DNA of 64,000 bases, from NCBI RefSeq assembly GCF_026151335.1, contig NZ_JAMQPP010000004.1; one strand, written 5' to 3'. Positions 18,124-27,012 of this stretch are shown here, one piece after another. A program made the translations under genes and the position numbers. Every line of letters starts with the position of its first letter. Position 1 is the stretch's first letter. Source of the DNA: Leptospira_A soteropolitanensis. GTDB lineage: Bacteria; Spirochaetota; Leptospiria; Leptospirales; Leptospiraceae. The notes under the pieces are model-generated. The model had not been told where the DNA came from, ran no database searches, and saw nothing but the letters and a program-made list of their open reading frames with translations.

Positions 18124-19661
18124 TCGAAATCAAACGAGCACTCGTATCCGTATCCGATAAAGCCGGAATTACAGAGATCTGTTCCTTCCTAGCCAAAAAC
18201 GGAGTGGAAATACTTTCCACTGGCGGAACCTATGATGCCCTCTCCAAAGCAGGAGTTCCAGTGAAAAAGGTGGACGAGTTCACTGGTTTTCCTGAGATCC
18301 TGCATGGCCGAGTCAAAACCCTCCATCCAAAAATTCATGGCGGACTCCTCGGTGATACAACAAACCCAGACCATGTCAAACAGATGGAAAGTAATGGAAT
18401 TGTTCCCATCACTCTTGTGATTGTGAACCTTTATCCGTTTGTCAAAACAGTGATGAAACCCGATGTAACGTTAGAAGATGCCATAGAAAACATCGATATC
18501 GGTGGACCATCTATGCTCCGTTCGGCGGCAAAAAATCACAAAAACGTAGTGGTTCTCACTGATCCAAAAGATTATGATTCGTTCCAAGCCGAATTTACAT
18601 CAAACAAAGGAAAAGTATCAAGGGAAACCGCATTTAAATATGCTGCCAAAGTATTTTCCGAAACAGCTTCTTATGATTCAGCAATATCTACCTTCTTTAA
18701 TAAAAAGTTAGATATCAAATATCCTGATAAAATTACTTTTGCCTTTAACAAAAAACAAAAACTAAGGTATGGTGAAAACCCACACCAAGATGCAGCGTTT
18801 TATGAACCTCTTTTTATTAAATCACAGTTTGAGGCCCTTCAAGGAAAAGAACTCTCTTTTAATAATATGTTGGATTTTGATGCTGCCTTTCATGTTGCAA
18901 GTTTACTTCCAAAAAATGCAGTATCTATTGTAAAACACTTAAATCCTTGTGGGATTGCTTTTGGCGAAAACGTTCTCGAATCCTTTGCACTAGCAAGAAA
19001 AACAGATCCTATTTCGGCTTTCGGTGGAATCATTGGAATTCATGGACGTGTGGAAAAAGATGCAGCAGAAGAAATCACAAAGAATTTTGTGGAAGGTGTG
19101 ATCGCAGAAAGTTTTTCTGAGGAAGCCTTGGAGATCTTCTCCAAAAAACCTAACATTCGTTTGATCCCGATAACAAATTTTGACGAGGCCTTGGATGAAC
19201 TTGATTTACGTTCTCTTCATCATGGACTACTCATCCAAAATCGTGACTACGATTTGATCACAAAAGACAAACTAAAAGTGGTCTCGAAAAAACAACCAAC
19301 AGCTGATGATTTAGAAGGGTTGATGTTTGCTTGGAACTGTGTGAAGTTTATTAAATCCAATGCAATCGTTTACACGGACCAAAACTCAACTCTTGGAATT
19401 GGAGCCGGTCAAATGTCTCGTGTAGATTCAGTGGAACTCGGTGCCATGAAAGCTCAAAAAGTTGGACTCTCAGTTGTAGGATCTTATGTAGGTAGTGATG
19501 CTTTTTTTCCTTTCCGGGATGGAATTGATGCCATAGCCAAAGTGGGTGCAAAAGCCATTATCCAACCAGGTGGATCCATCCGTGATGAAGAAGTCATCCA
19601 AGCAGCAGACGAACATGGTCTCATTATGGTGTTCACTGGAATGAGGCATTTCCGTCACTAA
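18120..19661 (+). CDS. purH: Bifunctional AICAR transformylase/IMP cyclohydrolase
   Basis: PurH performs the last two steps to IMP. The 513-residue length is normal. The N-terminal cyclohydrolase half carries STGGTYDAL and VKTLHPKIHGG; the C-terminal transformylase half carries RYGENPHQ, the catalytic IVKHLNPCGIA and GSIRDEEVI near the end. Overlap with purN (ATGA) and with the following membrane-protein gene (TAATG) suggests one transcript. Confidence 0.97.
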   Translation: MIEIKRALVSVSDKAGITEICSFLAKNGVEILSTGGTYDALSKAGVPVKKVDEFTGFPEILHGRVKTLHPKIHGGLLGDTTNPDHVKQMESNGIVPITLVIVNLYPFVKTVMKPDVTLEDAIENIDIGGPSMLRSAAKNHKNVVVLTDPKDYDSFQAEFTSNKGKVSRETAFKYAAKVFSETASYDSAISTFFNKKLDIKYPDKITFAFNKKQKLRYGENPHQDAAFYEPLFIKSQFEALQGKELSFNNMLDFDAAFHVASLLPKNAVSIVKHLNPCGIAFGENVLESFALARKTDPISAFGGIIGIHGRVEKDAAEEITKNFVEGVIAESFSEEALEIFSKKPNIRLIPITNFDEALDELDLRSLHHGLLIQNRDYDLITKDKLKVVSKKQPTADDLEGLMFAWNCVKFIKSNAIVYTDQNSTLGIGAGQMSRVDSVELGAMKAQKVGLSVVGSYVGSDAFFPFRDGIDAIAKVGAKAIIQPGGSIRDEEVIQAADEHGLIMVFTGMRHFRH

Positions 19662-20374
19662 TGGAATTTTTTCTTTTCCTCCTATTTCTCACCTTCTTTT
19701 GTTTGGTGACTGCGGTTATAGTTTATTATGTGAAGATTTTATTCTTTTCTAAAAAAACTAATTACCGCAGGGAAGAACTAACAGACATTCGAGGGGATGT
19801 ATTCCGCATTTGTTTGGATGTTTTGGAATCGGGAGGAAATTTAGTTTATGGAGCTGGGACTTTTTTAGCGAGTGCCCTTTTCGTTTGGCTTTGGTCCCTA
19901 CTCGGGTCAGTCCTCGGAGAAAAAGGTCCTGGGCCCTTCGAACATATCTTCCACATGCCAATTTTCTTTTTGGCGCTATTCTTTTCGTTTCCGTTCTTAA
20001 AGGATGCCTACAGAGGAGAACGGTATCTAGCACTTGCCAAACCCGCCCTTTCGGGACTTGCTTTAGGTAATTTGGCTTCTGGAGCCGTCCATTATGGCCT
20101 CGACCGAGACCTTTTCTTTTTATTTTACCTACTCCTTGTTTTTTTGCAAATCCCGGTTCTTGTTTTCTTATGGAACAGAGAACCAATTTTCGGAGTGAGT
20201 TTCGAAGAAAGTAAATCCACCTATTCTTTTGAAGCAGAAGAAGATTGGGGAGCTCCATCCTCTACAGACTCCGCTCCAAATAATGGTTGGGATGAGGACG
20301 AAAAAGGACCCTTTACCGATGAAGAAGATGATTTTGGTTTGGGAGAGGATCCATTCCGAGATGATTTTAAGTAA
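19661..20374 (+). CDS. Hypothetical membrane protein with acidic tail
   Basis: A 237-residue protein with a strongly hydrophobic N-terminus and about five predicted transmembrane segments (about 1-28, 65-85, 95-113, 125-140 and 148-168). The last 50 residues are soluble and very acidic, with many Asp, Glu and Gly. I do not recognise the family. Its start overlaps the purH stop as TAATG, which suggests shared expression, but I see no functional link to purine synthesis. Confidence 0.7.
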   Translation: MEFFLFLLFLTFFCLVTAVIVYYVKILFFSKKTNYRREELTDIRGDVFRICLDVLESGGNLVYGAGTFLASALFVWLWSLLGSVLGEKGPGPFEHIFHMPIFFLALFFSFPFLKDAYRGERYLALAKPALSGLALGNLASGAVHYGLDRDLFFLFYLLLVFLQIPVLVFLWNREPIFGVSFEESKSTYSFEAEEDWGAPSSTDSAPNNGWDEDEKGPFTDEEDDFGLGEDPFRDDFK

Positions 20375-20417
20375 GAAACCGGTTCTCTTTTTTGAAATTT
20401 TGACCGATAGGAATCTT

Positions 20418-21089
20418 ATGAAGAAATATGTGTTTTTCCTTCTTTTCCTAATCCCTGGACTTCTCACAGCACAAACAGAAATTCCTAATAGTTTGGATGG
20501 ATTTGCAGAAGCTTCTTGGGGGATGACTTTTGAATCCATCCGCGAAAAATTTTTGTCAATGGCAACCAATCCAGATTCAAAGGAAAAGATCGAACTCTTA
20601 AATGAAAAAAAAGAGGAAAGCCTTCTCATCAAACGAAATGGAATCTTCTATCTCTATCGTTTTTATAAAACTCCTGAATTACTAAAAGAAGTTCGCCCTA
20701 AACGAGAAGGAGCAGCTGAGTCCGATCCTTCTATCGATGGACAAACAGAATTTCGCGAAAACGGAATCCTTTTCTCCGTTGGTGTGACTTTCAATTTGGT
20801 CCCATCAGAAAAGATCAAAGAGAAGATGGAAAAAAAATACGGCAAACCCAGAAAAGAATCCATTGGTGATGACAAGGTTTCGGGAGCGGCGATTTGGGAA
20901 CTTGTAGAAAGAAGAGAAAACCCTCCTCGTGGTGGATTTGCCGTAGTCTGGAGAGAAGGATACAAAAAGGCTCCCTACACCCGTAGGATCGATTATTTTT
21001 CTGCTAACTTAAAAGAGGTCATTGCTAAGGATTATGTCGATTTCTTCAGCGTACAAGAAACAAAAACCTTGCGGGATTTAATCCCGTAG
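20418..21089 (+). CDS. Hypothetical exported protein
   Basis: A 223-residue protein with a clear signal peptide (KKYVFFLLFLIPGLLTAQ, cleaved near residue 19). The mature part is charged and opens with GFAEASWGMTFESIREKF; similar openings occur in leptospiral secreted proteins of unknown role. I chose this Met because it starts the signal peptide and has AGGA upstream; the frame runs 63 codons further upstream through the previous gene. Its last codons and stop form a small CGGGAT/ATCCCG hairpin. Confidence 0.75.
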   Translation: MKKYVFFLLFLIPGLLTAQTEIPNSLDGFAEASWGMTFESIREKFLSMATNPDSKEKIELLNEKKEESLLIKRNGIFYLYRFYKTPELLKEVRPKREGAAESDPSIDGQTEFRENGILFSVGVTFNLVPSEKIKEKMEKKYGKPRKESIGDDKVSGAAIWELVERRENPPRGGFAVVWREGYKKAPYTRRIDYFSANLKEVIAKDYVDFFSVQETKTLRDLIP

Positions 21090-21098
21090 TTACCCTGT

Positions 21099-21135
21099 CT
21101 CGTAAGGCTTGGCAACCCAAGCCATCCATACGAGG
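21099..21135 (+). promoter_or_regulatory. Stem-loop covering the transaldolase ribosome binding site
   Basis: An outer stem CTCGTA (21099-21104) / TACGAG (21129-21134) encloses a perfect inner stem GGCTTGG (21106-21112) / CCAAGCC (21117-21123). The GAGG ribosome binding site (21132-21135), four bases before the ATG, lies mostly in the outer 3' arm, so folding would hide it. Translational control is inferred. Confidence 0.55.
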
Positions 21136-21139
21136 CAAA

Positions 21140-21784
21140 ATGAATTTATTTTTAGACACAGCCAACATAGACGAAATTAAAAAAGTCCATGAACTTGGTC
21201 TCCTAGACGGGATCACCACAAACCCATCCATCATTGCAAAATCGGGCCGTAAATTTACGGAAGTCATCAAAGAAATTTGTAGTTTTGTAAAAGGACCTGT
21301 AAGTGCAGAGGTTCTTGCAACTGATGCTCCGACGATGATCAAAGAAGGTTTAGAACTTTCTAAAATTGCAGAAAACGTAGTTGTAAAAGTACCTCTCATT
21401 CCAGAAGGGATCAAAGCAGTGAATGCATTTGCTGAAAAAGGAATTCAAACAAATGTAACACTATGTTTTACTGCCAACCAAGCTTTACTAGCGGCAAAAG
21501 CTGGTGCCAGTTTTATCTCCCCTTTTGTGGGTCGTTTGGATGATGTTGGTTATGATGGATTGGAACTCATTTCTGAGATCCGTGATATTTATGACAACTA
21601 CGGAATCGAAACACAAATTCTTGCGGCATCGGTTCGCCACCCCATCCACTTCAAAGAAGTTGCCCTTCGCGGAGCCGATTGTGTCACTCTTCCTTACTCC
21701 GTATTTGAAATGCTTTTCAAACACCCACTCACTGACAGTGGACTTGCCAAGTTCGTCGAAGACTCCAAAAAACTAAATTGGTAA
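21140..21784 (+). CDS. Small transaldolase / fructose-6-phosphate aldolase family protein
   Basis: A 214-residue enzyme of the TalC/FSA subfamily of transaldolases, which transfer or cleave dihydroxyacetone units of sugar phosphates. Signatures are MNLFLDTANIDEIK at the start, DGITTNPSI, the Schiff-base lysine Lys83 in VVVKVPLIPEG, and TLCFTANQA. The length fits the short subfamily. In organisms with only this form it usually acts as transaldolase in the non-oxidative pentose phosphate route. A stem-loop covers its ribosome binding site. Confidence 0.93.
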   Translation: MNLFLDTANIDEIKKVHELGLLDGITTNPSIIAKSGRKFTEVIKEICSFVKGPVSAEVLATDAPTMIKEGLELSKIAENVVVKVPLIPEGIKAVNAFAEKGIQTNVTLCFTANQALLAAKAGASFISPFVGRLDDVGYDGLELISEIRDIYDNYGIETQILAASVRHPIHFKEVALRGADCVTLPYSVFEMLFKHPLTDSGLAKFVEDSKKLNW

Positions 21785-21788
21785 AAAC

Positions 21789-22220
21789 TTAAAACCACAC
21801 CACCGGATATTTTCGGTGGTGCACAAAATTATTTACAAACAGAGCATTCATTAGTAGAATGATCGCTCCAACGAGTACAGGGACAAAAATAAAATCAATT
21901 CCTGCCCCTCCCATCACACCGATAAGAGCCGTGGCACCACCTGGCGGGTGTAAGGTGTGAGTTAAATACATAACAAAAATAGAAAGTCCCACTGAAATTC
22001 CAATGGTGAAAAAATTGGTTCCAAAAACTGCAACAAGGATCACTGCAATGGTTGCAGAAATCAAATGCCCTCCAATTAAATTTCTTGGCTGAGAAAGTGG
22101 AGCCTCAGGTACAGCAAACAAAAGCACAGCAGTAGCTCCGAAGGAACCGATGAGAAGAGAATGACCAGACCAGTTTGTAATGGCCAGGATCGACCAGATG
22201 GAAACTGTACTACTAATCAA
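21789..22220 (-). CDS. HPP-family integral membrane protein
   Basis: A polytopic protein of the HPP family (named for the HPPGGATAL motif, found here near residues 92-100), with four transmembrane helices; some plastid members transport nitrite. Other family motifs are SFGATAVLLFA and SQPRNLIGGHL. The start is unclear: the first candidate is TTG at 22220, but the frame is open for about 33 more codons upstream and encodes a basic stretch that would complete the first helix, with no ATG, GTG or TTG there. A rare start or a damaged start is possible. The last codons form the hairpin CACCACCG/CGGTGGTG (21798-21821), which could also act in termination. Confidence 0.8.
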   Translation of the reverse strand: MISSTVSIWSILAITNWSGHSLLIGSFGATAVLLFAVPEAPLSQPRNLIGGHLISATIAVILVAVFGTNFFTIGISVGLSIFVMYLTHTLHPPGGATALIGVMGGAGIDFIFVPVLVGAIILLMNALFVNNFVHHRKYPVVWF

Positions 22221-22302
22221 ACTCCAAATCGCAAAACGAAAGGACCTTTTCGGACGAATCGTTCTTAAGGGGGCTTTAATTTTATAAGGAATGTTCTTTA
22301 GT

Positions 22303-23334
22303 CTACTTTTCAGCGTGATTTACCCAAATATCTTTCATTTGGTCAATAAAACAAAAAGCAGACTGATGGGAAGCATCATTAAACAAATCACAAGTTCCTT
22401 CCCTATTCCAGTTCAAAGTTTTAGCACCATAAGAATTCACCAAAGTTTCCATTGGCACCCACCAAACTTCCTTTATATGAAATTTCTCATAGTATTTATA
22501 ATAATCGCCGTAAACTTTCGGCCATAAAACAAGTGTTTTGATTTGGTTCTTACGAGCTAACTCTAAAAAAGCTTCCACATAAGGTTTTTGAGACACACCA
22601 AGTGAATAAGAACTCATATACAAACTGCCGATACGAACTGTATCTTTTTTGATTTTTTCAATGGGATTTGATTGTACGCCATACATCAAATATTCACCTT
22701 TTGAATAATTGATCAGTTGGAACTCTTCGTTGTAAGCAGATTTGTATTCCTTTAGTTTTCCACGTTTGAGCCTGGAACTGAAAAGTGAAAGATTTAACTC
22801 CAGACTACGAATTACAAAGACTTTATCTAAAAAAAAGTTCCATTTTTCTTTGATTGGAATATCTTTCCATACGAAATCTATACAATCCTTATCACAACCC
22901 ATCCGTAAAAATGGAGAAAGAATGAATCCTTTATTATCATCGAATGCCTCGGGGCTTAATGAAAGAATGACAAATTCTGGTTTGACCCCCGAATCCAAAA
23001 GTTTTTTCAATTGAATATAAGAATTCATCGGAATGCCTTGTGGACTACTGAAATTATATAGTGTCCAATCTTTGCGGTAAGGTTCGGGAATACCTAGTTC
23101 CGAAAAGGGATAAGAACGTGAATCTCCAAAAACAAGGGCTAATTTTTTGTCACCGACTTCCTTATCAGCTAACAGTCGCTTAGCCAAAACCTTTCTTTGG
23201 AAATAAAAAACAGAGTTTCCGGCTTGTAGAAATTCATCATGAAAGATGGGTAAAAGAAAAATTTTATCTACAAGAAAGATAAATAAAAAAAGAACGACTG
23301 GATATAATAAAAACGGTTTTGATTTCAAAAACAC
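22303..23334 (-). CDS. DUF1574-family (SGNH-like) protein
   Basis: A 343-residue protein with an N-terminal hydrophobic segment (about 8-30) that anchors it or acts as a signal. It matches the leptospiral DUF1574 family, which is related in layout to SGNH and DltD-type proteins: strand LALVFGDSRSY (GDS, residues 70-72) provides a candidate nucleophile, and VILSLSPEAFDD follows. The C-terminal part has DASHQSAFCFIDQ, with a possible catalytic Asp-x-x-His. The substrate is unknown. It lies upstream of the HPP gene on the same strand with about an 80-bp gap. Confidence 0.7.
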   Translation of the reverse strand: MFLKSKPFLLYPVVLFLFIFLVDKIFLLPIFHDEFLQAGNSVFYFQRKVLAKRLLADKEVGDKKLALVFGDSRSYPFSELGIPEPYRKDWTLYNFSSPQGIPMNSYIQLKKLLDSGVKPEFVILSLSPEAFDDNKGFILSPFLRMGCDKDCIDFVWKDIPIKEKWNFFLDKVFVIRSLELNLSLFSSRLKRGKLKEYKSAYNEEFQLINYSKGEYLMYGVQSNPIEKIKKDTVRIGSLYMSSYSLGVSQKPYVEAFLELARKNQIKTLVLWPKVYGDYYKYYEKFHIKEVWWVPMETLVNSYGAKTLNWNREGTCDLFNDASHQSAFCFIDQMKDIWVNHAEK

Positions 23335-23384
23335 AAATCCTCTAACCTCACTATTTTAAGACTGGATTGGATTCTTCAACTAAT

Positions 23385-24128
23385 TTAAGAAACTGGCTGT
23401 CCAAGAACCTGTTCTTCCGTCACAACTTTGTATTTGCCTTCTTCAATCACTAAGTTTCGCAAATCCAATTTCCCAATCCGAATTCGGTAGAGGTCAAGAA
23501 CCACCAAGTCCTTTGCTTTGCACATTCGACGAATTTGTCTTTTTTTGCCTTCTTTTAAAATAATACTGAGGTAACTTGTAAATCCAGGATTCGTCTTTTC
23601 AGGGACAACATTTGCTGGTTTTACGGATAGGGCTCGAAGGGTATCCCCTCCTTCCCTTACACCTAACATAAACTCATCGGCTATGGCCTTCCAAGCGACA
23701 GGTTGTTTTAAACTGATAATGTATTCTTTATCTATTTTGTTTCTTGGGTGTGTGACTTTTTGGATGAAATCTCCATCAATGGATAAAAGTATAAGTCCAC
23801 GAGAATCTAAATCCAAACGACCTGCATAATTGTATTTTTGAAAACCCTCAGGTAAAAGCGAAAAAATCGTATTCTCATGAAACTTATCTTCATGAGAAGT
23901 TAAGAATCCTGCAGGTTTGTTAAAAGCAATGATTTTGGGTCGATTCAAGGACTCCTCTTCCATTTGCACCGGTTTCCCATCAAAACTCACTGCGTCACCC
24001 TCAGAAACTCGAAAGGAAAGATCCGTGATGGTTTTTCCGTTCACTTTGATTCGGCCACCAAGGACCAATTCTTCCACTTTCCTACGGGAACCGAGACCTA
24101 ATTTAGCTAGAAATGCGTTGATCCTCAT
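23385..24128 (-). CDS. rRNA pseudouridine synthase, RsuA/RluB family
   Basis: A 247-residue enzyme with an N-terminal S4 RNA-binding domain (about 1-60, MRINAFLAKLGLGSRRKVEE) and a pseudouridine synthase domain. The catalytic motif YAGRLDLDSRGLILLS (Asp near 104) and the late GKKRQIRRMC motif are typical of the RsuA/RluB/RluE/RluF group. The exact rRNA target cannot be set from sequence. It is divergent from lipA, with 49 bp between starts. Confidence 0.9.
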   Translation of the reverse strand: MRINAFLAKLGLGSRRKVEELVLGGRIKVNGKTITDLSFRVSEGDAVSFDGKPVQMEEESLNRPKIIAFNKPAGFLTSHEDKFHENTIFSLLPEGFQKYNYAGRLDLDSRGLILLSIDGDFIQKVTHPRNKIDKEYIISLKQPVAWKAIADEFMLGVREGGDTLRALSVKPANVVPEKTNPGFTSYLSIILKEGKKRQIRRMCKAKDLVVLDLYRIRIGKLDLRNLVIEEGKYKVVTEEQVLGQPVS

Positions 24129-24177
24129 GATTTTCCATTTTACAAAGTGGCCTCATTTCAAAAAGTCTAAAGAAGGT

Positions 24178-25074
24178 ATGAATCCGTTAAAAAAGAAACC
24201 TCGCTCCAAGAATATCAGTCCCAAGGTGGACCTTCCTCATTGGATGAAAGTGCGAGTGAGTTTTCCCACGGAAGGAGATGCTCTTGCCAAAGTGCGAGAA
24301 GAGGTAGAATCCAAAAAGTTACATACTGTCTGCGAATCCGCAAGCTGCCCAAACCTCAACCACTGTTGGAACCGTAGAACGGCTACCTATATGTTGTCCG
24401 GAGATATTTGTACAAGACGATGCCAATACTGTGATGTGGCCTTTGGAAAACCAAATCCCCTGGATTTAGAAGAACCCGAACGAGTAGCAAAGTCGGTTGC
24501 AGAACTTGAATTACGCCATGTGGTTCTCACGGCGGTCAACCGTGATGATTTAAAAGACGGTGGTGCTGGCCATTTTGCAGAAACCATAACCAAAATAAAA
24601 TCCTATCGTCCCAGTTGTTCCATTGAAGTCTTAATTCCAGATTTTAAAGCCAAAGAGGAATCTTTACAAATTCTCTATGCCGCAAAACCAAATATCATCA
24701 ACCATAATATTGAAACGGTCGAACGACTCTTTCCAACCATCACGCCCCAGAAGAACTACAAACGTTCTTTAGAAGTCCTATCTCATATTGCAAAACATGG
24801 TTTCCTTACTAAAAGTGGTCTGATTCTAGGCCTTGGAGAAACCGAAGAAGACGTAAAACTTTGTTTAAGAGATCTCTACGACCACGGGGTTAGGATGCTC
24901 ACCATCGGCCAATACCTACAACCAGGTCCCACCCACTACCCAGTTCAGGAATTTATCAAACCAGAAACGTTTGAATTATGGAAGGAATTTGCTTATCGAA
25001 CGGGATTCAAAACTGTAGCTTCTGGCCCACTCGTTCGATCTTCTTATCATGCTGAGGAATATTTTTCTGAGTAA
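24178..25074 (+). CDS. lipA: Lipoyl synthase
   Basis: LipA inserts two sulfurs into protein-bound octanoate to form the lipoyl cofactor. The 298-residue protein has both cluster motifs: the auxiliary C52-x4-C57-x5-C63 in CESASCPNLNHC and the radical SAM C78-x3-C82-x2-C85 in CTRRCQYC. The C-terminal RSSYHAEE carries the serine that ligates the auxiliary cluster. The start at 24178 follows AGAAGG at very short spacing; the open frame continues far upstream through the opposite-strand gene, so it was trimmed here. Confidence 0.96.
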   Translation: MNPLKKKPRSKNISPKVDLPHWMKVRVSFPTEGDALAKVREEVESKKLHTVCESASCPNLNHCWNRRTATYMLSGDICTRRCQYCDVAFGKPNPLDLEEPERVAKSVAELELRHVVLTAVNRDDLKDGGAGHFAETITKIKSYRPSCSIEVLIPDFKAKEESLQILYAAKPNIINHNIETVERLFPTITPQKNYKRSLEVLSHIAKHGFLTKSGLILGLGETEEDVKLCLRDLYDHGVRMLTIGQYLQPGPTHYPVQEFIKPETFELWKEFAYRTGFKTVASGPLVRSSYHAEEYFSE

Positions 25075-25101
25075 ACACCCAATTCATCCGAAAGATTAGG
25101 T

Positions 25102-25398
25102 ATGGATGAGGAAAAAATGGAGGCATTTAGGAAGGAACTAACCAAAACGTTCTTTCTCTCCATCTTAAAAGATTTAAGTGAAATTGGAGAACCACTCTCT
25201 GATTTTGAAGTAAAGGTTCTCATCCAAAAAGCACTGGCCCACTCACCCGATTTACAAGTGGAGTGGGGAGAAATGGACAGGTTTGGAAATAGCACCTTAC
25301 TTGTGAAATACGAATCCAACCTACTTCTCATTGAAGCAAGTCAACTCATAAGCACCATTCGAATCCTCTGGAATGAGTACAAATCCAAAGAGGATTGA
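25102..25398 (+). CDS. Hypothetical protein downstream of lipA
   Basis: A 98-residue soluble protein, acidic at the N-terminus, with helices at about 1-25 and 38-50, then a beta-like segment. I recognise no family. It follows lipA by 27 bp on the same strand, so it may be co-transcribed. ATG at 25102 has a fair AGGTATGG context; a second Met lies five codons in. Codon use looks like its neighbours, which supports a real gene. Confidence 0.6.
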   Translation: MDEEKMEAFRKELTKTFFLSILKDLSEIGEPLSDFEVKVLIQKALAHSPDLQVEWGEMDRFGNSTLLVKYESNLLLIEASQLISTIRILWNEYKSKED

Positions 25399-25515
25399 TA
25401 CACTTACTACCCACAAAATCACAAATCAAAACGAAAGAAGACTGGTGTTTTTATTTAGGGGTAACCATTGATTCAAAAGAATATAACTTAAATACCTAGA
25501 AAGTTCTTAGTACAT

Positions 25516-25553
25516 AAAAAAAGCCCGAAGGAAATTTCCTCCAGGCTTCTTTT
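25516..25553. terminator. Bidirectional intrinsic terminator
   Basis: AAGCC (25521-25525) pairs with GGCTT (25544-25548), with the inner palindrome AGGAAATTTCCT between them. An A-run precedes and a T-rich run follows. It separates the convergent hypothetical and FecR lipoprotein genes. Confidence 0.7.
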
Positions 25554-25573
25554 CTACTTAAGGGTTGGTTTAT

Positions 25574-26755
25574 TTAGAATTTGGATTTTTGTTGAAGGTC
25601 GTAAATGACTTCTTCTACATTGTCCATATCAATTCTCTTAACACCATTTTCAGTGTGAACAATCAACTGTCCGTTTTCTTGGTTGATGATCGCTCCAATC
25701 ACTGTTTTACCGTCTACTAGAACGATTTTTTCAATTCTTTCGTAGTAGTTTACAATGTCTTTTTTAGACTTAAACTCTTTTGGTTGGTTAGCCAAAGACT
25801 CTTCGAATTTTTTCTTCTCTTCTTCTTGGCGTTTTGCCACTTCACTTTCAATTGCTTGTCTCTTAGCATCAATTTCTTGTTTTTTCAACTCATCTAACTT
25901 TTCAGTTTGAGCTGTTTCGCTAAGTTTTGCAATCTCTTGTGCAGTTTGTTTGTCCACTGTTACGATGGTTTTGATTTCTTGTTCTTCGTTTTTAGTCAGT
26001 TTAGCACTTTCTACTACGAGTTTTTCTTTCTCAGCAGTTTTGAATGCTTTGTTTAAATCCAAAGTTTGGATATCAGCAGACTTTGCAAGGTCAGCAGATT
26101 TTGCTGATTGTGTGGATGCTTGGTCTTTCTCTAAGATTACTTCTGCTTTTGCAATTGATTCTTGGAGTTTTTTCAAGTCTGCATTTCCAGAGATTTCTTC
26201 TGAAGAAAGTTTTTCTAATGCAGGAACACGTGGAGCAAATGCAACCGCACCTTCAACTACTTTTACTTTCGCAGGTTTTCCCTCGGCAGCTTCTACGATA
26301 AAAGACGTTCCTCGCACACCCGCAATCGCAGTTGGTGTTACGACAGTAAAGTTGTCTTCTTTCTTAGCTTTGTTCACTTTTGCAAATACCTTTCCAGAAA
26401 CTAGAGCAATTTGAGTGTCTGTAGTTCCCGAATTGTCTTGGGAAAGCTTCGCAAAGTCAATCGCGGACTTAGGAGAGATACGAATGCTCGATCCATCCGC
26501 AAATTGGATGTCTACTTTTCCATTGTCGCCTGTGACTACGTTATCCCCGGATTTCAGAAGGGCACCAAGCTGTGCTTTTTCTTCTGTTTGGTCTGCGTGT
26601 TGGATTTTGGAATCTCCCACCGCAAATACGACTACCGCAGATAAATCTGCAGCTTTTTTAGGTGCCTCAGACACTTCTGCGTCTGGTTTCTTACAAACTG
26701 TAAGACCAGTGAAAAGAAGCGCAAGGCCCATTATGGTTAGTTTCGATGCTTTCAT
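25574..26755 (-). CDS. FecR-domain lipoprotein (LipL45-like)
   Basis: A 393-residue lipoprotein with lipobox LTVC (Cys21). A FecR domain follows (about 50-165), including DGSSIRISPKSAIDF and VVTPTAIAGVRGTSFIV. Beyond it is a long Lys/Glu/Ala/Gln-rich helical region (about 195-330) and a short beta-rich C-terminal domain (about 340-390). The known leptospiral lipoprotein LipL45 has the same FecR-lipoprotein layout, so a relative is likely. The start at 26755 is set by AGGA eight bases upstream and by the signal peptide. No sigma-factor or TonB receptor gene is nearby, so it is not a classic FecR regulator. Confidence 0.85.
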   Translation of the reverse strand: MKASKLTIMGLALLFTGLTVCKKPDAEVSEAPKKAADLSAVVVFAVGDSKIQHADQTEEKAQLGALLKSGDNVVTGDNGKVDIQFADGSSIRISPKSAIDFAKLSQDNSGTTDTQIALVSGKVFAKVNKAKKEDNFTVVTPTAIAGVRGTSFIVEAAEGKPAKVKVVEGAVAFAPRVPALEKLSSEEISGNADLKKLQESIAKAEVILEKDQASTQSAKSADLAKSADIQTLDLNKAFKTAEKEKLVVESAKLTKNEEQEIKTIVTVDKQTAQEIAKLSETAQTEKLDELKKQEIDAKRQAIESEVAKRQEEEKKKFEESLANQPKEFKSKKDIVNYYERIEKIVLVDGKTVIGAIINQENGQLIVHTENGVKRIDMDNVEEVIYDLQQKSKF

Positions 26756-27012
26756 ATCGTCCTGTCCCTTAGTGAAATTCAACTTTCGTTACTCTAATCA
26801 ACAAACTGAGGGTTTATAAATTCCCAGCTTTTTTGTATTTTTTTCTAGAATGAAAAAAAATTCATTAGTTCGGAAAAAAAATAAATTAGTGATTAGATTT
26901 GTAAACGAATATTCAGGATTTTTCCCTGAATCTAAGCATTTTCAAGGGAAAAGAAAGGATTTCCTTTGGAAAATCGCTTTGTCTAAGATAGAGGAAGAAA
27001 AAAACTCCCATT

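Noticed and set aside
21798..21821. Hairpin CACCACCG/CGGTGGTG as the terminator of the transaldolase gene
   Set aside because: It lies within the last codons of the HPP gene and has no U-run on the plus strand; on the minus strand it may help HPP termination, but this is weak.
23917..24177. Upstream extension of lipA
   Set aside because: It lies inside the opposite-strand pseudouridine synthase gene and shows no LipA similarity.
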